Part shown: one piece after another, positions 45,368-57,985 of the stretch
How the letters are laid out: each line of letters starts with the position of its first letter
Position numbering within the stretch: position 1 is the first letter of the stretch
NCBI RefSeq assembly: GCF_047948215.1
Contig: NC_134464.1
Location: 35,463,020 to 35,527,019 of the forward strand
Source: Lycorma delicatula
Taxonomy: Eukaryota > Arthropoda > Insecta > Hemiptera > Fulgoridae
Length of the DNA: 64,000 nt
Reading direction: 5' to 3'
Made by a program: the position numbers and the translations under genes
Notes under the pieces: model-generated
Database searches by the model: none
Told to the model about the DNA's origin: nothing
What the model saw: the letters and a program-made list of their open reading frames with translations, nothing else

Positions 45368-46815
45368 TACCTGTAGAATTACTGCGCAGTGCAGGTGAGG
45401 AAGCGATTGATAGATTATACAAACTGGTGTGTAATATTTATGAAAATGGGGAATTTCCATCAGACTTCAAAAAAAGTGTTATAGTTATGATACCAAAGAA
45501 AGCAGGGGCAGAAAAATGTGAAGAATACAGAACAATTAGTTTAACTAGTCATGCATCAAAAATCTTAACTAGAATTTTATACAGAAGAATTGAGAGGAGA
45601 GTGGAAGAAGTGTTAGGAGAAGACCAATTTGGTTTCAGGAAAAGTATAGGGACAAGGGAAGCAATTTTAGGCCTCAGATTAATAGTAGAAGGAAGATTAA
45701 AGAAAAACAAACCAACATACTTGGCGTTTATAGACCTAGAAAAGGCTTTCGATAACGTAGACTGGAATAAAATGTTCAGCATTTTAAAAAAATTAGGGTT
45801 CAAATACAGAGATAGAAGAACAATTGCTAACATGTACAGGAACCAAACAGCAACAATAACAATTGAAGAACATAAGAAAGAAGCCCTAATAAGAAAGGGA
45901 GTCCGACAAGGATGTTCCCTATCTCCGTTACTTTTTAATCTTTACATGGAACTAGCAGTTAATGATGTTAAAGAACAATTTAGATTCGGAGTAACAGTAC
46001 AAGGTGAAAAGATAAAGATGCTACGATTTGCTGATGATATAGTAATTCTAGCCGAGAGTAAAAAGGATTTAGAAGAAACAATGAACGGCATAGATGAAGT
46101 CGTACGCAAGAACTATCGCATGAAAATAAACAAGAACAAAACAAAAGTAATGAAATGTAGTAGAAATAACAAAGATGGACCGCTGAATGTGAAAATAGGA
46201 GGAGAAAAGATTATGGAGGTAGAAGAATTTTGTTATTTGGGAAGTAAAATTACTAAAGATGGACGAAGCAGGAGCGATATAAAATGCCGAATAGCACAAG
46301 CTAAACGAGCCTTCAGTAAGAAATATAATTTGTTTACATCAAAAATGAATTTAAATGTCAGGAAAAGATTTTTGAAAGTGTATGTTTGGAGTGTCGCTTT
46401 ATATGGAAGTGAAACTTGGACAATCGGAGTATCTGAGAAGAAAAGATTAGAAGCTTTTGAAATGTGGTGCTATAGGAGAATGTTAAAAATCAGATGGGTG
46501 GATAAAGTGACAAATGAGGAGGTATTGCGGCAAATAGATGAAGAAAGAAGCATTTGGAAAAATATAGTTAAAAGAAGAGACAGACTTATAGGCCACATAC
46601 TAAGGCATCCTGGAATAGTCGCTTTAATATTGGAAGGACAGGTAGAAGGGAAAAATTGTGTAGGCAGGCCACGTTTGGAGTATATAAAACAAATTGTTGG
46701 GGATGTAGGATGTAGAGGGTATACTGAAATGAAGCGACTAGCACTAGATAGGGAATCTTTGAGAGCTGCATCAAACCAGTCAAATGACTGAAAACAAAAA
46801 AAAAAAAAAAAAAAA
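45368..46815 (+). mobile_element. LINE family X, 5'-truncated young insertion
   Basis: A 5'-truncated non-LTR retrotransposon bounded by a 7-base target duplication, ACATGAA (45361-45367 and 46816-46822), with a poly(A) tail of about 20 bases. The coding frame is open from the truncation point to the stop at 46789-46791, and the stop lies inside the 3' terminal hairpin CAGTCAAATGACTG. The 3' UTR is therefore only a few bases. Short 3' tails of the same family are at 36.1 and 42.0 kb. Confidence 0.95.
45427..46791 (+). CDS. LINE reverse transcriptase, 5'-truncated ORF2
   Basis: 454 codons from the first Met; the frame is open upstream to 45367 (ELLRSAGEEAIDRLYKLV precedes the Met), so that Met is internal and not a real start. 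RT motifs are intact: EEYRTISLTSHASKIL (33-48), EDQFGFRKSIGTREAI (65-80), motif A FIDLEKAFD (101-109, catalytic Asp 103), motif B GVRQGCSLSP (158-167) and motif C FADD (201-204). The thumb and C-terminal region follow, with LYGSETWT, a WCYRRMLKI block, GHILRHPG and GRPRLEYIKQ. The endonuclease domain is absent because of truncation, so the copy should not be able to retrotranspose itself. No internal stops, unlike every other element here. LINE clade not assigned. Confidence 0.95.
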   Translation: MCNIYENGEFPSDFKKSVIVMIPKKAGAEKCEEYRTISLTSHASKILTRILYRRIERRVEEVLGEDQFGFRKSIGTREAILGLRLIVEGRLKKNKPTYLAFIDLEKAFDNVDWNKMFSILKKLGFKYRDRRTIANMYRNQTATITIEEHKKEALIRKGVRQGCSLSPLLFNLYMELAVNDVKEQFRFGVTVQGEKIKMLRFADDIVILAESKKDLEETMNGIDEVVRKNYRMKINKNKTKVMKCSRNNKDGPLNVKIGGEKIMEVEEFCYLGSKITKDGRSRSDIKCRIAQAKRAFSKKYNLFTSKMNLNVRKRFLKVYVWSVALYGSETWTIGVSEKKRLEAFEMWCYRRMLKIRWVDKVTNEEVLRQIDEERSIWKNIVKRRDRLIGHILRHPGIVALILEGQVEGKNCVGRPRLEYIKQIVGDVGCRGYTEMKRLALDRESLRAASNQSND

Positions 46816-46822
46816 ACATGAA

Positions 46823-47262
46823 CGAAAGAACTAAACTAATTTAGCAAATTAGTTAATTTAATATCATTATCGTTTACGGGTAATGCATGTTGAAAATTTT
46901 GGGGTCAGTGATTGGATTGAGCTTGGAATATTCAAGGATTAGAAAAAAATCAATCTTAATTTTTTTGGAGAATAGCTGTTTTTTTAAAAGTTTTTTCCCT
47001 TTAAAAACAAAGTTTATCATCGCCTGAGATGCAAGAAATAGAATCTCGCATTTCTTTAAACTATGAGGATATTTAATAATATTTTCAGGAAAGAAGCATT
47101 TCAAAAAAAAAGATCCTTTGGCTTTGATATGTTTTTAGGATGTAAGGAACTTTAGGTTAAATTTTTAAAGAATCCCAATAATGTGTCCCAATAATTTTGT
47201 AGCGAAATGAATTTGAAAAATTCTTACAATTACATATTACATACGATTACAGTAGATTACAC
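46823..47262. other. No feature recognised
   Basis: AT-rich. Nothing supported. Confidence 0.4.
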
Positions 47263-47312
47263 ACACACACACAAACACACACACACACGCGCGCGCGCAA
47301 GCACACACACAC
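47263..47312. repeat. (AC)n with central (CG)n
   Basis: AC units interrupted by a short CGCGCGCG run, giving two spurious frames. Alternating purine-pyrimidine throughout. Confidence 0.95.
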
Positions 47313-47639
47313 AATATATATATTTTCAGGCAAAGAACAGTAAGTCTTGTTTGACTCTTTTCTTGAAAACAGTGATTTTGGTAGAACAATATAATTGATA
47401 CTTTCCTGAATGCATAATATTCAAACGTGAATATCGTGGACATGGGCAGTTTTTTCCTTAAAACTACTAGTCTGACTTGTAAAACCATTAAAATTTAATA
47501 GATGGCAGCACTAACTAATTTAAACAAAAAAATGGACTTGATTGTTCTTTGCCTGAGGTTTTCATATAATATCTTATCTCATTGTACACGAAAGGTGACT
47601 GAAATGTAGTCGCTCATAACTCATAAATGAAAAGTGATG

Positions 47640-48310
47640 GTCAAATCAGAACAGAAAGTACGTTTTATTTGGCTATAAAAACTTACGTTTATTTTTTATG
47701 TATTCACCAATTACAGCTATAAACAAACTCCTTCCAGCAGTGAACCGGTTTTCTCATTCCGTCAATGAAGAATGATTTCAATCTTCCTTGATCCACAACC
47801 TTCAATACATCCTTCAGTTCATCATCCGTAGCGGAAATAAATATTTTTAATATCTCGTTTAATTACTTAAAGCAGCGAAAATCTCAGGGCACCAAATTTG
47901 GCGAGTGGAGAGTATGGAATAGGTTCAAATGTAAAATTCTCAAACGTTCCGGCGGTTGCAAGTGACGTGGTGTGTGATCGAGCATTACCGTGTTTCTCGG
48001 TTTTATGGATTGTCGAACATAACCCAAATTTTCTAAGGTTTTTTTCCGTCTCTTTGAATCGATTCATCCCGTTTGGTACTTTTCATCAGAAACCGGTTGA
48101 CCATAGCGAGGTTCATCAACATTATCTTTAACATATTGCCCAGCTACTTACAGTAATTTGAACAATAATTTCATTAAAATAAACGGCTTTAGATGACGAT
48201 GAATGTCCCTTAGCATTCACTTTTTTCCGCTTTTAAAAAAATCGATTGCTACACGTTGTTTTAAACGCGTTGACATAAGAGATGTACTTACCTCCATAAC
48301 AATGGCGACT
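47640..48310 (-). pseudogene. mariner-type transposase, internally deleted
   Basis: On the minus strand from about 48296: MEVSTSLMSTRLKQRVAIDF (N-terminal), SSSSKAVYFNEIIVQITVSS, then FKETEKNLRKFGLCSTIHKT, HGNARSHTT (second catalytic residue changed from Asp to Gly), FTFEPIPYSPLA (third Asp lost from the SPDLAP motif), DDELKDVLKVVDQGRLKSFF and MRKPVHCWKEFVY at the C-terminus. Stops and frameshifts join the pieces. The first catalytic Asp region is deleted. Two of three catalytic positions are therefore visibly gone. Confidence 0.75.
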
Positions 48311-49104
48311 GACAGAAAATGAAAGGGCGTGGATCAACGAGTTTTGGAATGTTAGTAGTTGCGGATTGAAACTAGAACATGGCAGGTCTTGTTGCCATTA
48401 CATTTTAGCCGCTCTTTTAAATATATATAAAACACGTTGTATATATATGAATTCCCAATGAGAGAATATAAAGGATTCCTCATAAAAATGAAAATAATTA
48501 AAAAGTAAATTAAGAATTAAGGAAAACTTAGAAATAATCTAATTTCAAAAGTTGAAAATTTTTCAAGATCGGGAATATAGAATGATTACGGAAACTGTAG
48601 AACGCACGAAAGATTCATCTAGGAAAATATTCTTTTATTAATCAACTAATCTGTTTTTGTTTAATCTAGGATACAAAAAAAATTGCATCGACTATGTTGT
48701 GTTCATTAAATAAAGTAATATTCGTCTTACCTAGTGGTTCCCGTAAGTTTTAATGTCATATCTGATGTAATCAACTTAATTTAGATTGCAGTAATTGAAA
48801 ACGTGAAGAAAAAGAAGTAGGTATTAGAAAGAGAGTTAGAGAATTGGTTTAATAAATAAAAATAAAACCATAAAAGAAAATTACTTTCAGTCACAGGAAG
48901 AATTGGAAGTTTAGATTGCGGTCACGTTAAGCTATGTAATAACAATAAAATTATTATTAAATTTGTAACTGTATTAAATATGGTTTAAATTAAAAAATTT
49001 CATCTTGTTTTTAAAGGTTTATTGTGTGTATGTTAGTTGAGGATAAACTTATTATTTAATCTGTTACCTTACAGTAACATTATATATACATATATATCTT
49101 TGGC
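48311..49104. other. No feature recognised
   Basis: AT-rich. Nothing supported. Confidence 0.4.
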
Positions 49105-49225
49105 TCGCCATTCTGCAGAACTCGCTTTAGACGCGATTCCCGTTTAGCCAGAAGGCTCCGCCTCCTGGGCCCCCCGCAATGTTCGTTATCCTCTTGGTTG
49201 TGAGAATAATACTGATATATAACAA
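49105..49225 (+). repeat. H-repeat copy 4 (short 5' part)
   Basis: GAAGGCTCCGCCTCCTGGGC and TTGGTTGTGAGAATAATACTG align with the start of the H-repeats at 30.4 and 52.1 kb. Diverged. Confidence 0.5.
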
Positions 49226-49310
49226 TTATTAAAGTATTCAGGCTTTATAGAAACCTGAAAAAGAAACTAAATTACAAAAGAGAGAATAATAGTAGCTATG
49301 GTAACTAAAG

Positions 49311-50842
<1,532 letters not shown>

Positions 50843-51492
50843 TTACTTCCTAGTACGAAGTAAAGAAAGTATTACGAAAAATTTCGGTTTTCAGATTTCA
50901 ACAGAAATATTAATTTTGACCATCTCTGAATCCATTTTGACTAGTTTCAACGTGACGTCTGTACGTGTACGTATCTCGCATAACTCAAAAACGATTAGCC
51001 GTAGGATGTTGAAAGTTTGGATTTAGGACTGCTGTAACATATAGTTGCGCACCTCCCCTTTTGATTGCAATTGACTGGACAAAAAGTATCCAAAAAAGGC
51101 CAAATTAAAAAAAAAAAGGATATTGGACTTATTCTAATTGCAGTAATAAGCTCTCACTGAGAGCTTTTCAACGATAGTGTTCATATTTTCATTGATTCCA
51201 GAGTTATAGCTAAATAAAATTTTAATTAATAAAATATTTTGATCTTACAAGGGGAAGGCACATCGGTTCAAATCCGACTTCATCTCCTTTTTTTCAATTT
51301 AAATATATTGATTTATTAATAATTATTATTAACCTCTGATCGCAGAAAACGTTTTACAATAAATAATAATTCAATAATAACAATAAAAAAATATCAAAAG
51401 ATCAGAAAATTTTATGTACATTTAGTGTAAAAACAATGTGTAATATGTAATTTTATTAAGCGTAGAAGAAAGTCATGTGGTGTCGACATCTG
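50843..51492 (+). mobile_element. E-repeat copy 3
   Basis: Head hairpin ACTTCCTAGTACGAAGTAAA (50844), conserved 5' third, T-arm box GGCACATCGGTTCAAATCCG (51257), AT-rich 3' third, degraded 12-mer (GTAGAAGAAAGT) and 3' hairpin ATGTGGTGTCGACAT with one mismatch. Full length. Confidence 0.8.
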
Positions 51493-52104
51493 ATATTTTT
51501 AAATTTTTACTGAAGGTAATTCTTCCTTTTGGATGTTAAATAAAATGTGGTACCCAAAGGAACAAGTTTAGCAAAAGTTGTGTTAGAAACAGAAAAACTA
51601 CTTGCTACAATGAATTTTTATTATAATTCAGAACGTTGTTGCAATGAAATCATTAAATCATTTTGCTTTCACTGGTAAACTAAATGATGAAGAAAATTGC
51701 TGGAGCAGTTCTTCCAAGATGATGCAACGGTTCACACAACTAGTGTTTCGCTAAATTTAATGCCTTAGTTTTCGGAGATGGGCTCATTTTATAGCACATC
51801 TAAAGATGTGCTATAAGATGTGCCACCTAAAGATTTTTCTTTAGAATGAGAAATGAAAGGAATTTATTACAAAAATAATCTTCATACCATAGATAAATTG
51901 AAAACTAACATAACTGAATTTATAAATTACTTTTGATGCTTTAACACGTATTTTCAAACATATTGAAACGTCAGACATGCCTAGAGGCAACATGTGGCCG
52001 GTATTGAGGTTATCTCTGCGATTGTTATTTGGATATAAAGTAATTATTAGTAAACATAGATGCACTGTTTCATTTGAGACAGCCGTTCGTTTTAAATATA
52101 TATA
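51493..52104. other. No feature recognised
   Basis: AT-rich. The 74-codon minus frame at 51841-52065 has no motif. Confidence 0.4.
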
Positions 52105-52300
52105 CTAGACGGTCAGGGTTCGCTTGTATAACCAGGGGGCTCTGCCCTGTAGACACCTCTGTTTTCGATAAACTCATGCTTGTGAGAATAATAATGAAAA
52201 AAATTGAATACTGTTCAATTTTAAAAATTATCTCTGTATTGTAATTTCTTCAGAGCTACAGCTTGATCAGTACTGGACCCGAAACTTTGAGTGATCTGAA
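52105..52300 (+). repeat. H-repeat copy 2
   Basis: CAGGGGGCTCTGCCCTGTAG, AAACTCATGCTTGTGAGAAT, TATTGTAATTTCTTCAGAGC and GATCAGTACTGGACCC match H-repeat 1. The copy then ends. Confidence 0.75.
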
Positions 52301-52422
52301 GAATGCGGTTTTACAAAATAGTCGGCTACCATTTTAAAAATGGCAGTTATAGCTGGTTACCGTTTTCCATATGGGTTAAAAATATTTTTCCCCGGTTCTT
52401 AGCGCTACTCGACAAATACCGC

Positions 52423-52957
52423 TACAAGGAAGTATTGTAATCACGAAAAATTTCGGTTTTCAGATTTAAACGGAAATATATCCAGTTTGACCATCCCTGA
52501 ATCCATTTAGACTAGTTTTGGCGTGACGTATGTATCTCGCATAACTCAAAAACGATTAACCGTTTTTTAAATCTAAAACTATATGGATTTTGGACTTTTT
52601 CTTAACTACAGTAATAAGCCCTCATTGAGAGCTTTTCAACGATATATCATAAGTGGTACTTATTTTTATTGGTTTCAGAGTTATAGCCCAATAAAATTTT
52701 AATTAATGAAATATTTGGATGGATCTTACAAAGGGAAGGCACATGGTTCGAATCCGACTTCATTCCCTTTTTTTTAAAAAAAGGAAATTAAAAAAAAATA
52801 ATGAGATATTAATAATTGTTAACCTCTGATTGTAAAAACTTTTACAATAAATAATAATTCAATAAAAAATAAAAAAAAAACGTAATAAAAAAATAAATAT
52901 ATAAAGAATATATGTAATTTAATAGGCATAAAAGGAAGTCATGTGGTGTCCACATCA
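52423..52957 (+). mobile_element. E-repeat copy 4
   Basis: Starts at the second half of the head hairpin (AAGGAAGTATTGTAATCACG). Has an internal deletion after AACGATTAACCG, a T-arm box at about 52735-52765, and a perfect 3' hairpin ATGTGG-TGT-CCACAT at 52941-52955 after AAAAGGAAGTC. It gives the clearest view of the family's 3' terminus. Confidence 0.8.
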
Positions 52958-54253
<1,296 letters not shown>

Positions 54254-54373
54254 TTTAAGAGTGGATAGTAATGCTATTTATCAAAGTAGATACTCTTAAA
54301 CAAATAATAAATACCGCTATACTGCATCTGTATTTTTGCTAACCCAGAGTGCTGTAGATATTTGAAGTGGAGT

Positions 54374-54670
54374 GCTTTCTTTCTTTTTCCTGTTTGGCCT
54401 CCGGGAATTACCGTTAGGTATTACTTGAGAGGATGAATCAGGATGATATGTATGAGTGTAAATGAAGTTTAGTCTTGTACAGTCTCAGTTCGACCATTCC
54501 TGAGATGTGTGGTTAATTGAAACCCAACCACCACAGAACACCGGAATCCACGATTTAGTATTCAGATCCGTGTAAAAATAACTTTACTAGGACTTAAACG
54601 CTGGAACTCTCGACTTCCAAATCAGCTGATTTGTGAATACGCGTTCACCACTAGACCAAGCCGGTGGGTT
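54374..54670 (-). mobile_element. SINE-A, complete copy
   Basis: Best reference copy, about 297 bp on the minus strand. AACCCACCGGCTTGGTCTAG then TGGTGAACGCG is the A box. A palindromic AAATCAGCTGATTT follows, then CAGCGTTTAAGTCCTAG (B box). The body includes CACGGATCTGAATACTAAAT, TTCTGTGGTGGTTGGG and TTAACCACACATCTCAGG. The 3' end is TTCCCGGAGGCCAAACAGG and a tail of AAAGAAAGAAAG. The simple (AAAG)-type tail, not poly(A), is the family's terminus. Transcription by pol III is inferred from the boxes. Confidence 0.9.
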
Positions 54671-54802
54671 AAAGAAGTGAAGCATTAAGCCTAAATTTCT
54701 AATTTTTTCGGTCTGCTAATTTTTTAATTCTTTCAAATGAAAAGGGGTTTAAAAATAACGGTTCGAAAATAGCGCTATTTAAATTTTTGTTCATTGAGGA
54801 CA

Positions 54803-54853
54803 AAAATCCAATAATGTAATAGGATTTTGAAATCTATTACATTATTGGATTTT
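54803..54853. repeat. Perfect hairpin, 20-bp arms, 11-nt loop
   Basis: AAATCCAATAATGTAATAG-type arm and its exact complement around GATTTTGAAAT. Confidence 0.9.
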
Positions 54854-55000
54854 CAACAGATTTAAATAAAAAGAGGATCTGCATGTACTTTCTTGTTTAT
54901 ATTTACTCAAATTCAGAAAATGAGCAGATGTTGTAGAGTCTACAGGTTATTTTTAAATGGAAAACGAAGATAAAAAAAATAAATAATATTCAATAATAAT

Positions 55001-55028
55001 ACAAAGTAACGCCTTTGCGTTACTTTGT
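55001..55028. repeat. Perfect hairpin, 12-bp arms, 4-nt loop
   Basis: ACAAAGTAACGC, loop CTTT, then the exact complement. Confidence 0.9.
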
Positions 55029-55461
55029 GATTTTTAAAAACAACAGACTGTTTTCTTTTTGGCCTATCCAAATCGTAAATAAAAATTAAACAATGCGATA
55101 AACGGTTTTAAAGATTAATCTTTTTGAAAAAAAAAATTCTGCTGTGAAGATTAAAAAATAAATATTTTTTTGTTGTAAATTCCGAATTTTTTGAATCAGC
55201 ACCAGATTAAGGGTTTGTAAATTATTTGTTTAAAATTTAGCACCGATTTAAAAAAAAAAAAAAAACGATTTTAAAGGATTTAATTGGTAGGTTTTTCGCG
55301 CAATATTTTTTTGTATACTTTTGTAAAAAAAAGAGGTTTATTTTTTATGGGTCATGAAATCAGAAAATTTTTTTTAATACAACTGCTTGTTGCTGATTGA
55401 TTGTAATAGGTAATCTAAAACGTGTTGAGCATTTTGCATACGATAGCTTTGGCGTATTCTG

Positions 55462-56240
55462 GCAAAAGTCGAGGAAGACCGGCATGTAAGCAATCATGAC
55501 TTCGCCAATGAATTAAACATCCATCACCAATCAGTGTTAAACCATTTGAAGAAAGCTGGCTACAAAAAGAAGCTCTACGTTTTAGTGCCACGTGATCTGA
55601 TTCAGAAAATTTACCGATTGAATTCCTATCTGCGAATATCTCTACTGAAACGTGATGAAATCGAGCTATTTTTGAAGCGGTTGATTAAGAGTGATGAAAA
55701 CTGGATAACCTACAACAACAGTGTGCAAAAATGTTCGTGGTCGAAGCGAGGAGAAGTTTGTGGCAAATCCCACATTGACGCCCATGAAGGTTATGCTGTG
55801 CGTTTGGTGGGATTGAAAGGGCATCGTGCATATGAGCTGCTGCCGTCAGGCAGAACGACAAAATCAAACCGGTACTGACGACGATTAGCGCGTTTGTACC
55901 TAGCAATTCAAAAGAAACGGCCTAAACTGGTCAACAGAAAGAGTGTCGTATACCACACTGACGCCAAACCGCATAAATCTAAAACCTCCGTCAGAGATTG
56001 AGAAAACCTGACTGGGAGGCTTTAATGCATCCACCGTATAGTCCGGACCTGGAACCATCAGACAATCATTCCCCAGCAGAATTCCCTGAAGTTAGTTTCA
56101 AAAGAGGCCTGTGAAAACCGTAAATTTAGCGGTGGGATTATGATGGTGTTCCTGGAAAAATGGCAGAAGGTGATCGAAAAAAATTTGCATATGTGGTCTC
56201 GTAATGTATTCTTAATTTTGACCTCCAAAAAAGTCAACCT
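55462..56240 (+). pseudogene. mariner transposase, mellifera-like, decayed
   Basis: Plus strand. An open stretch of about 114 codons gives NHLKKAGYKKKLYVLVPRDL, YLRISLLKRDEIELFLKRLI, KSDENWITYNN (first catalytic Asp) and CSWSKRGE. Later pieces in other frames give YELLPSGRT, VVYHTDAKPHKS (second Asp) and PPYSPDLEPSD (third Asp), then a C-terminal block with FLEKWQKVIEKN. All three catalytic residues are still visible, but frameshifts and stops separate them. Upstream, VSNHDFANELNIHHQSV is the end of the HTH region. The pattern fits the mellifera/Hsmar-like mariner group. Confidence 0.85.
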
Positions 56241-56845
56241 GATAGCAAATAATATTTTTTATTTATCAAAAGGAAAACCATGTATATTCGTAATTTTAAA
56301 AAAAATTCAATGCCCAGCCTTAAAATACGTACTTCTAAGCTTGAAAATTACAATCTATTAAACACATTATTCTTAATTAGCAACTATAAATTACTATTAT
56401 AAATGCAAATAAATAAATTTCTTTATAAATAATCTTTATTTTAGATTATAAATTTCCCAAGGATATATTTGAATTAACGTATATTTTTTGAAATCTTTTT
56501 TTCATATAAATTTTTTAAATCATAAATTTATTACTTAAAATTTCACGTTTACTTGTAATTTTTACTTAGTTTTGATTGGATAGCGACATTTTTATTTGTA
56601 AAAAGGAAGATGCAAAATTTGAAATTGCGTTACAATTATTATTAATTTTTAAAGGCGAAATAACCATGTCTTTCTTTTCACTGTTTCCATATTCCAGCCG
56701 TTGTACGACACAGTCCATTTCCTTTTCCAAGTCCTTGAAGATTGCAGCTCTGGGAATCAATCATCGATTTTCCCTTTCTTTGTCCGTTCAAGTTTAAAAA
56801 CGACTTGTTTTCAATCCTTAGTGTAGATCTTGTTCGTTCCTTTTT
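56241..56845. other. No feature recognised
   Basis: AT-rich. Short opposing frames near 56566-56797 have no motif. Confidence 0.4.
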
Positions 56846-57310
56846 GTATCCACCCGGAGAGAGATATTTCGAAAAATTCTATTTATGGTCCGAATATATA
56901 TTAGTTACATGAAAAGAAAATTTTTAACGAAAACTATACCCGCTAGGTGGCGCCGGTGTCGAGATATTTACGAAATAAACAAATACACATACTTCTTTTA
57001 TGTATATAAAAGGCAGTGGTCGTATGTGTCTCCGCTTTAGACTAAAAACTACTGGACCGATTTACGCGCGGGAATGGGAAAAGAGGAAGGGAAATTGAAA
57101 AGGGGAAAGGCGGAAAATGCGGAAAGTGGGAAAGAAACAGGGAATCAGAGAAATAGGGGAATAGGAAAACAGGGAAAAAGTAAAAGCTTAAATTTTGTGA
57201 AGTTTTGTAATGTCCAGTATTTTAATGTTTTATCAAACACTTTGAATTGTTTTCATTTAAACTATATATACTCAAATCTAGCAATAGCGAAGCATTGCCG
57301 GATCAGCTAG
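56846..57310 (+). mobile_element. Helitron, composite short copy
   Basis: Contains GAGATATTTCGAAAAATTCT and CGCTAGGTGGCGCCGG blocks of the short Helitron family, a purine-rich tract (GGGAAATTGAAAAGGGG and so on) and the 3' end CTAGCAATAGCGAAGCATTG then CCGGATCAGCTAG, with CTAG at 57307-57310 followed by T. The 5' part looks rearranged: a second 5'-like TATGTATATAAAAGGCAGTG start lies at about 56999. The 78-codon frame in the purine tract is chance. Confidence 0.75.
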
Positions 57311-57985
57311 TAATAAATAAAAATTAACGCCTGTTCAATCTATAAAGATTATCAGCGTAATATAATTTTTTCAGAGTAACAATTTGGTCAGTACAGGATC
57401 CACAAATTGCTTTTTAGATTTCCCGTCGCGGCTTCGCTCGCGAAATACATAATCAAAATTACAAACAAAAATATTACCATCCAATGTTACAAAATCTCAT
57501 AAAGATTGATTCAGTAGCTGTAGCTTAAAACGGTAAAAATGTGAAAAACATGGGTTTTTACTTCTTAAAATGTTTAAAAAGCCGAAAATGGTTTTTAGAT
57601 ATTTATCTGAACAGTATTTGCAAGCCCAGATCTATTAAATATCTCTTTTAGTATAATCGAAAATCGAAAAATCATTGTTCGAAAATGTTAACCTTTCTTC
57701 ACCAATTTCAAGGTCGAATTTCAAAAAATCTAGAAATTGATTTTTAGATATTCTAATGAAATTACATACACCAAAAATGAAAAAGATATCTTAATTTGTT
57801 ACCGAGAAATTAAAAAGAAATATTAAATTTCATCGTTACTCCATTTAAACCCTTTAAACTAGGAATTAAAAAAAATCCTTTCTTGGTGTGCACTTATACT
57901 GTAAAAAGAATATGTATATAAATTTTCATTAATTTATCTTCAGTAGGTTTTGCTGGGCGTTGATTATGAATCGATCATGATATGT
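57311..57985 (+). repeat. H-repeat copy 3, interrupted by the Helitron
   Basis: Begins at TAATAAATAAAAATTAACGC directly after the Helitron's CTAG, which corresponds to 30464 in H-repeat 1, and continues to GCGTTGATTATGAATCGATC. The SINE found in copy 1 is absent here, giving the empty site. Confidence 0.8.

Noticed and set aside
45549..45833. 94-codon minus-strand frame opposite the LINE
   Set aside because: Shadow of the RT frame, with no independent motif. The same holds for the minus frames at 46069-46299 and 46586-46819.
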